The position numbers and the translations under genes were made by a program. The notes beneath the pieces are model-generated. The model ran no database searches, was not told where the DNA came from, and was given only the letters and a program-made list of their open reading frames with translations. From Tenrec ecaudatus (taxonomy: Eukaryota; Chordata; Mammalia; Afrosoricida; Tenrecidae): 64,000 bases of DNA. This document shows, piece after piece, positions 35,870 through 46,884 of this stretch. Numbering within the stretch: the first letter of the stretch is position 1; each line of letters opens with the position of its first letter. The DNA lies in assembly GCF_050624435.1 (NCBI RefSeq), contig NC_134539.1:43680001-43744000 (forward strand), given 5' to 3'.

Positions 35870-37700
35870 TCACTCCCTCATTTATTAAAATGGAATCACT
35901 TTATTCTTTGCTATCATCGAGTATCTGCTCACACTCGCGTGTTCTAGGTTCTGGAAGTGGGCCTGGGGAGGGACTTCAGCTCATGCATTAAGGACTGGTT
36001 TCCAAGAGGGATGAGGACGTCATGGTTGATGAAGTAGAGGGTCAGCACAAGAAAGGGGGGAAAGCCTCTCACCCAGATGGATGGACACGGAGACCGCAGC
36101 AAGGGGCTCAAGCCCAGCGAGGATTGGGAGGCGGGTGCAGCACTAGGCAGCGCCTAACAGTAGTTCTGGACAAGTTTGTAACGGGGGATTTTTTTATTAA
36201 AGAAACATTTATCAACCAGGCCGTGATCATACCAGGGAACTAAGCAGCCAAGAAGCCTGCCCTTATGAGGTTTTTGTGATTTTACAAAGTCTTAGTCAAG
36301 ATTTCTCAAGCATGTTCTCTAGCATACAACTGCTGTCGTGAGGGCTTGGAACCCTGTGTTCTTCGTCTTCCACCTACTGTAACCCTGGGTCCCAGGCCAC
36401 TCTCAAAGTCATTGCTTGGCTTGGGTCCAGGGACAGGCCTGGAGAATTTTAAGCCCAGCCAATGGCTGGTGCTCAGAGGCTGGACATGAACCATGTGTGG
36501 AGTGCCAGCCAGCCTCTCCGTCTGAGAACGCGTCTCTGGGTTTAATTTCCACTGTCTGTCAGAGGGAAGCTTTGATCAGACACTGCTCTTTTCTTTTTTT
36601 TTTTTCACATCTACTAACTGACTAGCGGCTACTATTGGCCTATTACCACTACCTCCATGTGAGCTCTGGCCTTGCCAGGATGTTGGAGATTTATTTACAT
36701 GATTTCACTCAAATGACCCTGCCCGTACTGTCTCTCTTCTCTCCAGACTTGGAAGCCTGAGTGCTAAGGAGTTGAAAGTGGGGGGGAATCGTGCCTGGGA
36801 TGGAATGGGAATGGGGAAGGGCAAGGAGGACCCACCCCGAGCAGAAGGAAGGGCAGCGGGATTAAGCGACTGCAGCTGGGCCCATCGTGGCTTTTCTTCT
36901 CTGCCGTCATTTTCCTTTAAGCCCCAAAGAAACTCTTTGTAATACGTGTTAAAATGATGGTTCGGATTTCTGATGATCAAGTTACATAGATTAAAGTAAT
37001 GGATACCAGACTCCGCATCAATTCAGGTATAAATATGGATGAAATGGATGTACATTATCCACTGTTATAAATCTGTGTGTTCAAGGAAAGACATAAATCT
37101 CCCCAACCTTTCTTACCTCGGGGTATGAAGGGTCGTGGGTGTGTTTGTGTGTGTTTTTCCCAGTGTTTCAGATGAAATTATGATTTGGAACAATTTGCTA
37201 GCTTTGCAGAAACATGTGTGTGTGTGCGTGTATGTGTGTGTGTATTTTACAAGAAGGATAGAGTATATCATTTATAATGGTGAGTCATTCAAATGCTCCA
37301 GGAAGTCGCGTTGCAAAGAAGGCTGCAGAGGGAAGGGGTTATGCGGCATTCCAGATGTCCATGTGTGGAGAGGGCCATGCATTGAAGAAATTTATAGCAC
37401 CTGCACTTACTGCAAACAGCATTGGCCCTGCGGGCAGGGGGAGGTGTTCGGTTCTCTTCCCTTCCCCTCAATTCGATCACCACTGTGCATGAAGGGGCTC
37501 AAAGGCAGCCGTGGCTGGTGGGCACCTGGCCACAGGATGTTGTGGTCTGGAAGAGAAGACGGAGTTCTCACTCCTGCTAAGCCACAGGACCAATGAAAGT
37601 GTCTGAGCTCTTTGCAGCCTGGGGCCCAGACAGGACCAAGAAGAGGGCTCATGGTACAAGGCAAAGAACAGAGCGGCAATGACACACTCAGGCCTGCCAC
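35870..37700. other. Repeat-poor block
   Basis: Little recognisable transposon sequence apart from a short old repeat piece near 36190-36245 ('aacatttatcaaccaggcc'). GC-richer than the surroundings. The 153-codon + frame at 37135-37596 crosses a GT-rich run and a Cys-rich stretch but has no recognised domain; I do not call it a gene. Possible conserved non-coding DNA near 36840-37020. Confidence 0.35.
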
Positions 37701-37706
37701 TCAGAC

Positions 37707-37707
<1 letters not shown>

Positions 37708-37794
<87 letters not shown>
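37708..37794. repeat. Compound (TG)n(AG)n microsatellite
   Basis: About 35 TG units with one TTTG interruption near 37751, followed by about eight AG units. A smaller TG-rich run occurs at 37215-37245. Alternating purine-pyrimidine of this length can adopt Z-DNA in principle. Confidence 0.95.
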
Positions 37795-37799
37795 CGCTT

Positions 37800-39900
37800 C
37801 CTTTTTGACTTTTGTTTTTATCTCTTTGAGCTTCACAATCGGTCAAGCAGTTATTCATGCACATTCCATAAAGTTAATGTGAGAATTCGAGATTACAATG
37901 GATGTGACAGCACTTAGCAGAATTCCTTTCTCTTTCCCTTGGAATTCCCAATGTGTAGGTCTCAAAGACACATCGCCACCATTGTCCCACACAAAACTGT
38001 AGCAGAGCTGCTCCCTCATTTTTTGAAGTTTTTGATATTCGTAGTTTTGTTCACTGCTAATCCGCTGTGGGACCCAGATGGAGGTTGACCTGCTCCTAAA
38101 GCTCTGAGTAGTGGATAAAGAATTAACAAGCAAGGCCAGCCTTTTAAATATTGTATCCCCTCTCCCTCCTCTGTAGCATCAAAACAAGCTCACCACATCC
38201 CAGGCAGCGACAGGGAAAATGGAACGAGAAGGGGATGCCCCTGCCCATGAAGGGCTACCCTGCCAAGGACATGCCTCACTCTCCTTTTTCTCTCAGTGAC
38301 CACAGCTCCACAACACGGCCGTCTCCCCAGAAGACTGGGGAAAGCATCCTTTACTGGGGATAGCCAGGAGCCCACCTAAATCTTTCCATGGAAGAAAGGA
38401 GATGGTTCTTGAAGACAATTCACAGACCCTTCCAGATGTGGTCACAGTTTTACCAGAAACTCAAGTGGAACCGCATGCTTGAAAAAAGAGATTTGTGTTC
38501 TCTACGGGCAGAGAAAGGAAGAAGGTAACCGCATGAATCATGGAAAGGGCTATTGATTCATCAGATTAAGCAGGATGTACCTGTATGGTTCATGTCGTTA
38601 ATGTGCTAATTCCAGAAGCCAAGGTAACTAGGCCTGTCACATGATAGTTCAGGTAAAGTTTGTTCTCCTGCATAGGTACAGTCCCTTCATACTTACTGGA
38701 TATCGTCTTCATTTCTATGCCCAGAATATTTCCCATAGCCTGTCACGTAGATAGTCTTTCAACAATTGTTGAATAACTAAGTATATGAATGAACGCACGA
38801 GAGTGTGAAAGTGATTGAAAGACCAACAAGAAGTGGGCAAGCAGATGCCACTGTTTCCATGGACATGGGCATAGACAAAATTGCATCATCTCTCCGTGAC
38901 CGGGCCATCACCCTCTCTGACTCTTTGGAGAGAGACTTGCTTCCTGTTTACACAGAAAAGGAAAATAAAACATTCTTCTTCCAGTTACTACAGCCACTCA
39001 GGGTCTTGTTCCAGGACCATGCCCTCTCCCGGGCATCTTCCGCTTCCTCTTTCTCTCTTCGCTCCTTCAACTTAGGGTTTAAACGGGCACCAATTTCCCC
39101 ATAATTAAAAAATAAATAGCCCCTGAATCTCTACCTAGAGTCATATCTTTGTTCTCTGCTTCCACAGCCAAGCTTGGAAAGAATTGGCTGCACACCATGT
39201 TCTTAGGTCTTCACCTCCCATTCATCCTCCATCCCACTAATGTTTGCCTCCCCCTTCTCCCAAGTTCCTGACACCACGGTTAAAGCCACTGACTGACGCC
39301 CTGCATTTGTCAAGGGCATCTTCCACTTCTTATCTCCCTTGACCTTTGAAAGCATTTGACCCTTTGTTCCCTCCATTATTCTGCTCTGATTTGTTTTTAA
39401 CTTTTTTGTGTGTGCTTTGGGTGAAAGTTAAGAAAGCACATGGGTTTCTTTATTCAGCAATGAGTGCACATTTTGTTTTATGACATCGACTGCAGTTCCC
39501 ATAATGTAAAAGCACTCTTCCCACTTTCTCGCTGTGTTGACCAATTCCAATCTTTCCTAGCCTGTCCTGGGCAAATGCTGCCCTTTTGATCTCTACAGCT
39601 GATTGCTCTAAGGACTGTGTGTTTGGGGCATTGTAGGGCTGGCTGTGGTCCTGCTAAAAGTTGAGAGGGGAGTCGTTCAGTTCCAGGGTGATTAAAGGTC
39701 ACAGACCAGTAATCCTGCTTTTTTTGAATTTATGGTTTTGAGTTTTGTTCCACATTTTCTTCCCCTTCTATCCAAGGCCTTCTATTGAGGGCCCCTTCAG
39801 AGCAGTTAAAGTGGCAGCTGGAAAGCATCGGGTTCTTCTGGTCTCATGGAGGATGAGGTTGGTGTGGTCTGTTGGTTATTTAGACAAATTGCCTCCATAT
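37800..39900. other. Repeat-poor unassigned block
   Basis: No recognised transposon or splice-bounded coding exon. Several stretches (37850-38130, 38500-38700) have balanced composition and could be conserved, which only alignment can tell. Confidence 0.35.
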
Positions 39901-39934
39901 GTTTTTTTTTTCTATTTTCTTCTTCTTTTGGATA

Positions 39935-40131
39935 GATGAGGAGAGACCAGTAGTTACATGCTAGAAGGCCACTCACAACCATTTAAGACCCCAGTTGCTA
40001 CCTACCAAAAGAAGATGTAGATTTGAACATTGTCATTGGGAGTCTATATAATGTGAATTGACTGTGATATCCCACAAGACAATGGACCTGAACCCCCAAC
40101 ATCTGTGACTCATATCTTTAAACTGTTAGAC
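39935..40131 (-). repeat. Old L1-3'UTR-like fragment
   Basis: 'gaaggccactcacaacc', 'tttaagaccccagttgc' and 'ctgaacccccaacatctg' resemble the antisense text of the older L1-3'UTR-like family. It abuts the ERV LTR at 40132. Confidence 0.35.
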
Positions 40132-40835
40132 TGTGGGGGGAAAGGCCAGCCCCCAACAACTAATTGTGGTTCAATAGGCACAATTATACAGTTAAGATAT
40201 ATAAGGATTATAATAAGTTATAGAGAGCATGAGAGATAGAAGAGAGATTAAAATAAAGAAGTCAGACACATTTCATAGTAGCATGCTCACCTCCTGGATG
40301 GCCATGATCTTACCAGCCAGATTCACACACAGCGTAGACCAAGGTGAAGTGGGGCAGAGAACCAGTTTACTACTAACCAAGTCTTATATCTACTTAGGGG
40401 GTTGTGATTACAGGTAATCACACATCACAGGAAGGGGTAGTACAATAGGCATACACATCATAGGAAGGGGATGAACTAGGGGTCTGCATATAGGCAGGGG
40501 AGGGACTAGAGGTATACATGTAACAAGAGGGGTAGTACCTAGATTCATGATGGTGGCCTAACCTTGGCCATTCTTGAGTGGGTTTGACCTCCATGGGCTC
40601 TCCTTCAAGGAAACAATTTACTACTATCCTTATCAGAAGAGAGTGGGCCCTACTTCTTGTGGGATAAACAGTGGGATCTGCTTGCTCTAGATGACTGATA
40701 ACCCTTAGGGAGAGTAACTCCTGACATAATTCTGTTGACCTCCAAGTGTGTAGTCATTCACCACGTGTAGCAAGCAGCTAAGTTTGGCATATATTTGGGG
40801 GAGACAACTTGGGAGAAACCTTTCTGTTTCTCACA
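40132..40835 (-). mobile_element. Endogenous retrovirus 3' LTR
   Basis: A 704-bp unit with TG/CA termini: on the minus strand it starts TGTGAGAAACAG and ends CTTTCCCCCCACA. Directly before its minus-strand start lies a polypurine tract (40836-40850), as expected at the junction between retroviral internal sequence and a 3' LTR. Flanks of the LTR alone (GTTAGAC and ATTCCCC) do not match, which fits a provirus end rather than a solo LTR. A matching 5' LTR is not seen in this window. An AATAAA-type signal is visible only on the + strand (about 40250), so the orientation rests on the polypurine tract. Class not determined. Confidence 0.6.
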
Positions 40836-40850
40836 ATTCCCCCTTTTTTA
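40836..40850 (-). promoter_or_regulatory. Retroviral polypurine tract
   Basis: On the minus strand a run of A followed by GGGGGAAT leads straight into the LTR TG. In retroviruses this purine run primes plus-strand DNA synthesis. Confidence 0.55.
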
Positions 40851-41340
40851 TATATAAAATTCAAAAGAGCCACTGGGGCTACATGGTTATTTTCTATTCA
40901 TTGAAATCTGTCGAGGCAAATTTAATGACCAAATTAATATAGCCAAATATTCAGGCTTATGGCAACTATTTTGAATGTAGGCAATGGGGGATAAAGTCTT
41001 CCCTTGCCCAACTACTATTTGGGGAAGGTATGAGAGGAGTTGGGTGCCATGTCAGGAAGAGATAGAGACAATCAGAACATTTGCTTCTGTAGGGAGATAG
41101 AATCCACCATTGCTCACGTTAAGGCAGCAGAGCTTTAAGGGGAGAAACTGTGGAAAAGATAGATTACTACAGGAAAATGTACTTGGACTATATCTCCAAC
41201 TACCAGAGTGGCAGCCTTCCTACCATGGAACACTGGCTTTCCAGATTCCCTCCATACCCGTCAGGGAATAAGTCTCACTTCTATTTCCCTCAGTGTTAGT
41301 ATTACGCATTAGGTTATGACTAAGAAATATTCATAACTTG
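40851..41340 (-). mobile_element. Probable ERV internal remnant
   Basis: The position between the polypurine tract and the following RTE insertion implies retroviral internal sequence upstream of the 3' LTR. No env, pol or gag motif is readable on the minus strand, so the assignment is by position only. It could also be non-viral if a deletion lies close to the tract. Confidence 0.35.
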
Positions 41341-41346
41341 CCCTTA

Positions 41347-42570
41347 TTGTTATTGTTAGCAGCGGCAACTCATAGTGACCCTAAATACAACAGAAGGAAA
41401 CACAACCCAGTGAGTCCTTCGCCATCCTCACAATTGTTGCTGTGCTTAAGCCCATTGTTGCTGACAGTGTGTCAATCCATCTAATTGAGGGTGATCTTTT
41501 TTCACTACTTCTGCTTTGCCCAGCATCATGTCCTTGTCCAGCCCCCTGATAGCATGTGCAAAGTATGTGAGACAAAGTCTCACCATGAAAGCTACTAAGG
41601 AGTGTTCTGTTCTGGCTGTGCGATTCCAGGACAGATTTGTGCATTTTTCTCACACTTCATGGTGTGTCCAGTATTCAGGATTGCTAACATCATAATTCAA
41701 AGGCATGAATTCTCCAGTCTTCCTTGCTCATTGTCCAGCTTTTACATGCTCATGAGAGGGTTGAAAATACTATGGTCTGGGGCACAATTTAGTTCTCAAA
41801 GTGGCATTTTGTCTTTTAACACTTTAAATCAGTTTTTTTTTTTTACAGATTTGCCCAATGCAGTATGTCATTTGATGTCTTGACTGCTGCTTTCTAGAGA
41901 TTGACTGTAGATCCAAGTAAACTTAAATATTCAACGACTTCCAATCATTTCTTTTCATCATAATACTGCTAATTGGTCCAGTTGTGAGGCTTGTTGCTTT
42001 CTTTACACTGAGAAGTCGTTCTGAAGACTGTAGTCTTTGGTTTTCATCACTAAATGCTTCAAGTCCTCTTTATTTCAGCAAGCAAGGTGGTGTCATGTGC
42101 ATATCGCAGACTGTTCGTTCAAAACATCCAATGCCAGTCCATTTTAGCTGTAATTTACTAATATCTAGGATAACAAACTTTAAGCATTACAGTTTATTTT
42201 TGATGACTCCCAATTTTCCTAGATTGATCCCTTATACATTCCACGTGTGATTATTGACATTTGCAGTTGTTTCTGAGCATTTGCCCCTGCAGCAAGCTAA
42301 CGTCCCCAAAGCTTGAGTTCATTAAGTTCAACTCCAGTCGCGTTCTGAGTACCTTCAAGCCTGAGGAAGTTAATTTCCAGAACGATACTATAAAATGTTC
42401 TGCTGCTATTCATAAGATTTTCACTGGCCTTTTTTTTTTAAATAGCTTGTCAAGTCCTCTTTCCTAGTCCATCTTTTTCTGTAAAACTCTGATAAATTCT
42501 GTCTACCATAATGACTCTGGTGAAATGTGAAATAAGAGGGGTATAACTTCCAGAATCTCCGCAACATGAA
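41347..42570 (-). mobile_element. RTE (BovB-clade) LINE with large internal deletion
   Basis: The antisense 3' end is present ('ggcaactcatagtgaccc', 'tcctcacaattgttgctg') and C-terminal coding text runs to about 42120. The minus frame 41381-41653 keeps SIRWIDTLSATMG. At about 42125 it jumps to text belonging near the 5' end ('atgccagtccattttagc', 'tcctagattgatccctt') and finishes in the 5' untranslated part. Most of RT and the endonuclease are missing, so about 1.2 kb remains of some 3 kb. Deletion either during insertion or later. Confidence 0.8.
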
Positions 42571-42579
42571 AGTCTCCAG

Positions 42580-43262
42580 AGATGAATGGTTGTAAATGTT
42601 CTACTATATTCATGGATATGTTTGCAGTGCCTATAAATATGTAATAGAAATATCCCCTTCCAGGCCCATAGATACTCATGGATGCTGTCCCCTTTGACTT
42701 CCTGTACCTGTCTGGCTTGGGTATGTAGCTCCTCCTCAATCATAGCTATATCTGTTATTTCAGGATTGTGTGTATGATAATATTGACCTTGTTTCCTTTA
42801 ACTAATGTGTCTGTCTGGATCTTGCTATGCTGTCCTCTCCCTTGTATGTGGTTCTTCCCTTCACCCAAGTTAGCCTTCTAGTTAGTAATCTCTCTCTCTC
42901 CTCCTCTCACCCTAATTAAGCTTTAAAGAATTTTTTCCCCCTTTGTTAGAACCTTTACTTGACTTTTTACAGTAGGAGTTGTCCTTTTGTAATAGACTAA
43001 TTTGACTCAACATAAGTTTCACTCGGCTGTATTTATTTAGGGTCACTATGCCCAACCCAGTGGCACCTACTAACAAAATCAAGATTCTCCAGGTTCATCT
43101 GCGAGATGTTTCAGATTCATTGTTATTATTTAACCTTGTGTAATATTCCATTGTGCGTATACACCATAATTTGAGTATCTACTCATTTATTGATCAGCAA
43201 TTCATACATTTTATTTTTTGATCATTCTATTGAGCATTTTTGAGATGTTTTCTCCCCATGGA
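42580..43262 (-). mobile_element. L1 3' end, truncated
   Basis: Antisense L1 3' region: 'taatttgactcaacataag', 'gtaatattccattgtgcg' and 'attgatcagcaattcat' are the L1 text downstream of ORF2, and 42830-42960 carries pyrimidine-rich 3' untranslated text. 5' truncated near 43262. Confidence 0.6.
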
Positions 43263-43264
43263 TA

Positions 43265-44092
43265 ATGTCAAACACCACCTCGTTAGTTAAGTAGTATTGC
43301 ACTAACAGACATATCTCAAGTAGACAGCTTTAACAAACATGATTTTCTTTCTCACAGTTGTGAGGCTAGAAGTCTGAGTTCGTAATGGCGGCTCTAGGGC
43401 ACTATTTCCCAAAATGGGCAATACTGTACCCTGGAAGGTGCTGGAATAATCGAGGCAGGGGGTCGGCAAATCACATACCAACAGTTTATCATGGATTGCA
43501 GACTACAGTAAAAATAGTTTTTCATTGCCAAAGCTGTGCTGAGTTTTGGGGTTTTCCCCCCTGAGAAGTGGGTGGTAGACCAAATCAGTTTAGGAGCCTG
43601 TGCTCTAGGGGAAGGTTTTCTTTGTCTCTGTGTCCTGGGTCTGTGAGGTTCCCAGCACAAAAGATGCTCCAAAAGATGCTCTCTGCTCCCTCGTCTTCTT
43701 TCTTGGTGTTAAAAGATCCCTCTTATGTTAAAAAAAAAGAAACTCATAATCTATTGAGGAAGAAAGAACATAGAATGCGTACAAATAAAAGTATAGCTGT
43801 AAAAAAAAAGATCCCTCTTTTTCTGCTTGCTTCTCTCTTATTTCATCTCTCTGTGACAATAAAAGGATAAGTAGGCCACACCCCAGGGAAACTCCCCTAC
43901 ATCACATGTGAGCTCATTTCACCCTATTTCTCTCACAACTGATTAGATGGTCAGATCAGATCACATCATAGAGGATGACCACAATACTGTATAGCTGCCA
44001 AATTATATTGTTATGTAACTGCCAATTATTACCATCACCTAGTCGAGCTGATACATATTTGGGGGACACAATTCAATTCATGACATTACTCA
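43265..44092 (-). repeat. Old LTR-like repeat hosting a hAT insertion
   Basis: 'ctttctcacagttgtgagg' with 'ctagaagtctgagttcg', then after the hAT element 'aaggttttctttgtctc' and finally 'gggggacacaattcaattc' are the sequential blocks of an old eutherian repeat related in layout to MaLR LTRs. Orientation is inferred from similar families. A-rich runs near 43730 and 43805 may mark later insertions. Confidence 0.45.
43400..43602. mobile_element. Non-autonomous hAT-like DNA transposon
   Basis: A 203-bp element begins CACTATTTCCCAAA and ends TTTAGGAGCCTGTG, imperfect terminal inverted repeats starting CA and ending TG. Perfect 8-bp duplications CTCTAGGG flank it (43392-43399 and 43603-43610), the target-site length of the hAT superfamily. 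The host repeat reads continuously once the element and one duplication are removed. No transposase is encoded. Confidence 0.8.
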
Positions 44093-44099
44093 TCCTGGT

Positions 44100-44700
44100 T
44101 TTCTTCTATTGTCTATGATGCTGCTTCTACCAAAGCATCCTTAGTACTCATCCTCTGCTCATTATGCAATGTGTGCCTGAAGGGTCCTTTCTGGGCGATC
44201 TATTCTCATTAACACACCGATTCCGAGAAATCTCATCCATTGCCATGATTGCAACAGCCATCTGTTTGCCTTGTGTCCACATGCACACCTCTAATGACTC
44301 ATCTTCTCTCTAGAATGCAGATCCAGGGGCCCCTGGACATTACACGTAGATAGTCTAAAAGCACTTAAAAGCCTCCGTGTCTGTAAGCTAGATATTGAGA
44401 AAACACAGTTTGATATGGAGTTGTCTGTAACCTACAGGGGAAGACAAATGTGCTGACTGACAGCTACAACTCAGAATGATGGAATGAGCACAAAGGCATG
44501 TGGTCCACGCGGCCAGTGCTAAGGGCTGGATTACATGAGACGGTTTCTCTGAGAGCAACGCTGCACCCATCTTAGCAGTGCTCACAGCCAGCTGCAGTGA
44601 TTCTGAGAAAAAATGCACTTGGATCAATATGGGGATGGGTAACAAAGCCTTCTTTAATTTTGATTAAATACCAGGCCCTGTTCTAAGTAGCTAATATGTA
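44100..44700. other. Unassigned non-coding sequence
   Basis: No recognised repeat or exon. The minus frame 44388-44645 lacks splice context. Confidence 0.4.
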
Positions 44701-44702
44701 CT

Positions 44703-44970
44703 TAAAACTCACTGCCATCAGGTCAATTCCAAGTTACCATGACCCTATAGGAGGCCAGAGTAGAACTGCCCTTATGGGTTTCCTGAAGTCCTGCTGGTGT
44801 AGTGGGCTACTCACTGGGCCATAAACTGCAAGATCAGCAGTTCAAAACCCTAAGCTGCTCCACAGGAGAAAGATGTATTGTCTTTGCTTTGGGTTTCATA
44901 AGCTGTAAATTTCAATGGGAGCAAAAAACCTAATTTTTCTGCCATGGAGCGGCTGGTAGGTTCGAGGGTC
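44703..44970 (-). repeat. AfroSINE split by another AfroSINE
   Basis: The outer antisense SINE is in two parts: 44703-44786 ('actcactgccatcaggtc', 'gtagaactgcccttatgg') and 44886-44970 ('gtttcataagctgtaaatt', 'ccatggagcggctggtagg'). Removing the middle restores the normal SINE order. Confidence 0.75.
44787..44885 (+). repeat. AfroSINE head inserted in an AfroSINE
   Basis: Sense tRNA-like head: 'gtcctgctggtgtagtgg', 'actgcaagatcagcag' and 'ctgctccacaggagaaag', then cut off. Near-duplicate flanks 'gggtttcctga' and 'gggtttcataa' (9 of 11 identical) look like a target-site duplication of retrotransposition. The missing 3' body may reflect premature 3' priming or later loss. Confidence 0.65.
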
Positions 44971-45206
44971 ATATGTACTTAATAGCTTAACTCTTACAGT
45001 CCAGGGAAGTATTGCATCCTTTCCTACATTTATAGGTAAAGAAGCTGAAGCTCTGTGAGGTTACGCAGCACAACTCTTCGACTGGGGAGTCAGTCTCTGC
45101 CCAGAGGCACTCCCTCCATGGCTGTAGTTCAAGGGCACTGTAGTTTGAACAACTGGAGCTACACATCCAATGAGATGAAGAGAACACACGAGACATGAGA
45201 CCAGAG

Positions 45207-45405
45207 GAGCTCTGGTGACATACTGGTTACACGCTGGGTGGCTCACTGAAAACCACAAGTTAGAAAACATCAGACGCTCCTCTGAAGGAAGACTGGGCCT
45301 CCTACTCTGGTGGGGTGCCCGTCTTGTGAACTCACAGGAACACTTCTACCCTGTCCGGTAGGGTCACTGTGAGTCGGCACAGACTTGATGGCAGTGCGTT
45401 TCGTG
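45207..45405 (+). repeat. AfroSINE, near full length
   Basis: 'gagctctggtgacatactg', 'ggttacacgctgggtgg', 'ttctaccctgtccggtag' and 'cactgtgagtcggcacag' cover head to tail, followed by a T/G-rich tail. One of the better preserved copies. Confidence 0.85.
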
Positions 45406-45617
45406 TTTTGTTTTGTGTGGTTTGGGTATGACAAGCCAAATTCATGTTTCTTCTCAAGTGGATGGATGCAGCTATTCCCAAGGGTACATAGATACTGAGA
45501 GGTCAGGAGACATGATTTTTGGATGTGTACATTGTACCAAAAGATGTTGTGTTTTTTTTTAACTCCAAACTGAATTTGATTACACATCATATGCAAGCAA
45601 CAACAAAAAGCTACTCA

Positions 45618-45812
45618 AACGTAAAACTTACTGCCATAGAGGACATGCCTACTCCTAGTGTCCCTGGTGACCCACAGAACTGCCTGCTGAGTCTCAGTAA
45701 ATCTCTAGGGGCATGCAAAGGCTCCTCTTTCTCCCACAGAGCGCCCGGTGGCTTTGAACTGCTGACCTAGCAGATTGCAGCCCAACGCGGAACCGCTATG
45801 CCATCTTGGCTC
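45618..45812 (-). repeat. AfroSINE, near full length
   Basis: 'aaacttactgccatagagg', 'gagcgcccggtggctttg' and 'gcagcccaacgcggaacc' mark the antisense SINE from 3' body to tRNA head, followed by a CAA-rich stretch. Confidence 0.85.
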
Positions 45813-45829
45813 AACAACAGCAACAACAA

Positions 45830-46880
45830 AAAGTTACCAGATTCTATAAATTGCATTTGGGCAAATGTTTGTTTACTAACACGGGTTTTACAAAACAAAA
45901 TTTGCTTACTCTTATTTCCTACTGATGAATTTCTCGGTAATATGAAAGTACAGAAAATTCTTGTGTGTTTGTGTTATTTTGCATTTTTCACAGTTATTTA
46001 TTTTAAAATGCAATGATCTGGAATTTAAGAATATTGATCAGTGTTTTAAAAAACCCAGAAATTATAAACGTAAAAATTAAAGCAGTAAAAATCTGCAAAA
46101 TAAGCAAATTTCCGGGATAACTGAACCATTGTGATGTACACGGAAGTCTCAGGATACCTCACTTTAATCTTCACAACTAGCAAGCCAGTCGTTTATTTCA
46201 GAAGCTACTTAAATAAATCTATACTTAAGTTTCTTAAACTATGGGTCTTATTGTCATGTAATCTTTTGCTTCCACAGGCCTGAGCTTTGCTGTCTCTTGT
46301 ATAAGAAAACTATACATTATAAATATATCATTTTGACATCTATTTTTTCTTTACTTTTGCACAATTTGAAAGATGATTACTTGAATTTTGAAACCTAAAC
46401 ATATATTTTGGATGGAATCAATATGATTGGAGGGAAAAGAAGCAAACAAACAATAAAGTAAGACACATTTCAAATTCAACATCATATATATCTTTTAAGA
46501 TGAAACTCAACTAACTGGGGAGAAAAAAAGATAAGGTTAAATTTATGTGAACTCAAAACGAGGCAGCCATGCTGAAAAAAGCCAGGAGTATATGACACCT
46601 CACATATTGTTTGGGGTTTTGTTTTTTATGTACTCAGAAATATGTTCTTGAACAACTAACTGAAAAGCAAATTTAATTTGTTCCATTAATGTCCAACAAT
46701 ATAACGAGAGTCGGTGCTAGTTATATGGTCATTTCATTTGTCTTTGTTATGCTATTTTTAAATTAAAAGTGTCTGGGTTGAGATGTTTATTTTCAAAGTG
46801 GTAAAATAACAGAAACACTTTCAAAAAGATATATAAATTTTAAAATGAGCTTGTGTACATGTAAAATGCACACACCCACG
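45830..46880. other. AT-rich unassigned sequence
   Basis: No repeat or gene recognised; AT-rich, with A-rich runs that could be decayed L1 sequence. Confidence 0.4.
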
Positions 46881-46884
46881 GATT

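Noticed and set aside
37135..37596. 153-codon + frame with a Cys-rich stretch
   Set aside because: It starts in GT-rich repeat sequence (Val/Cys runs), has no recognised cysteine spacing and no splice signals. Overlapping frames on the other strand are just as open.
37477..37882. Frames with His-Thr or Cys-Val runs
   Set aside because: Translation of the TG/AC microsatellite, not protein.
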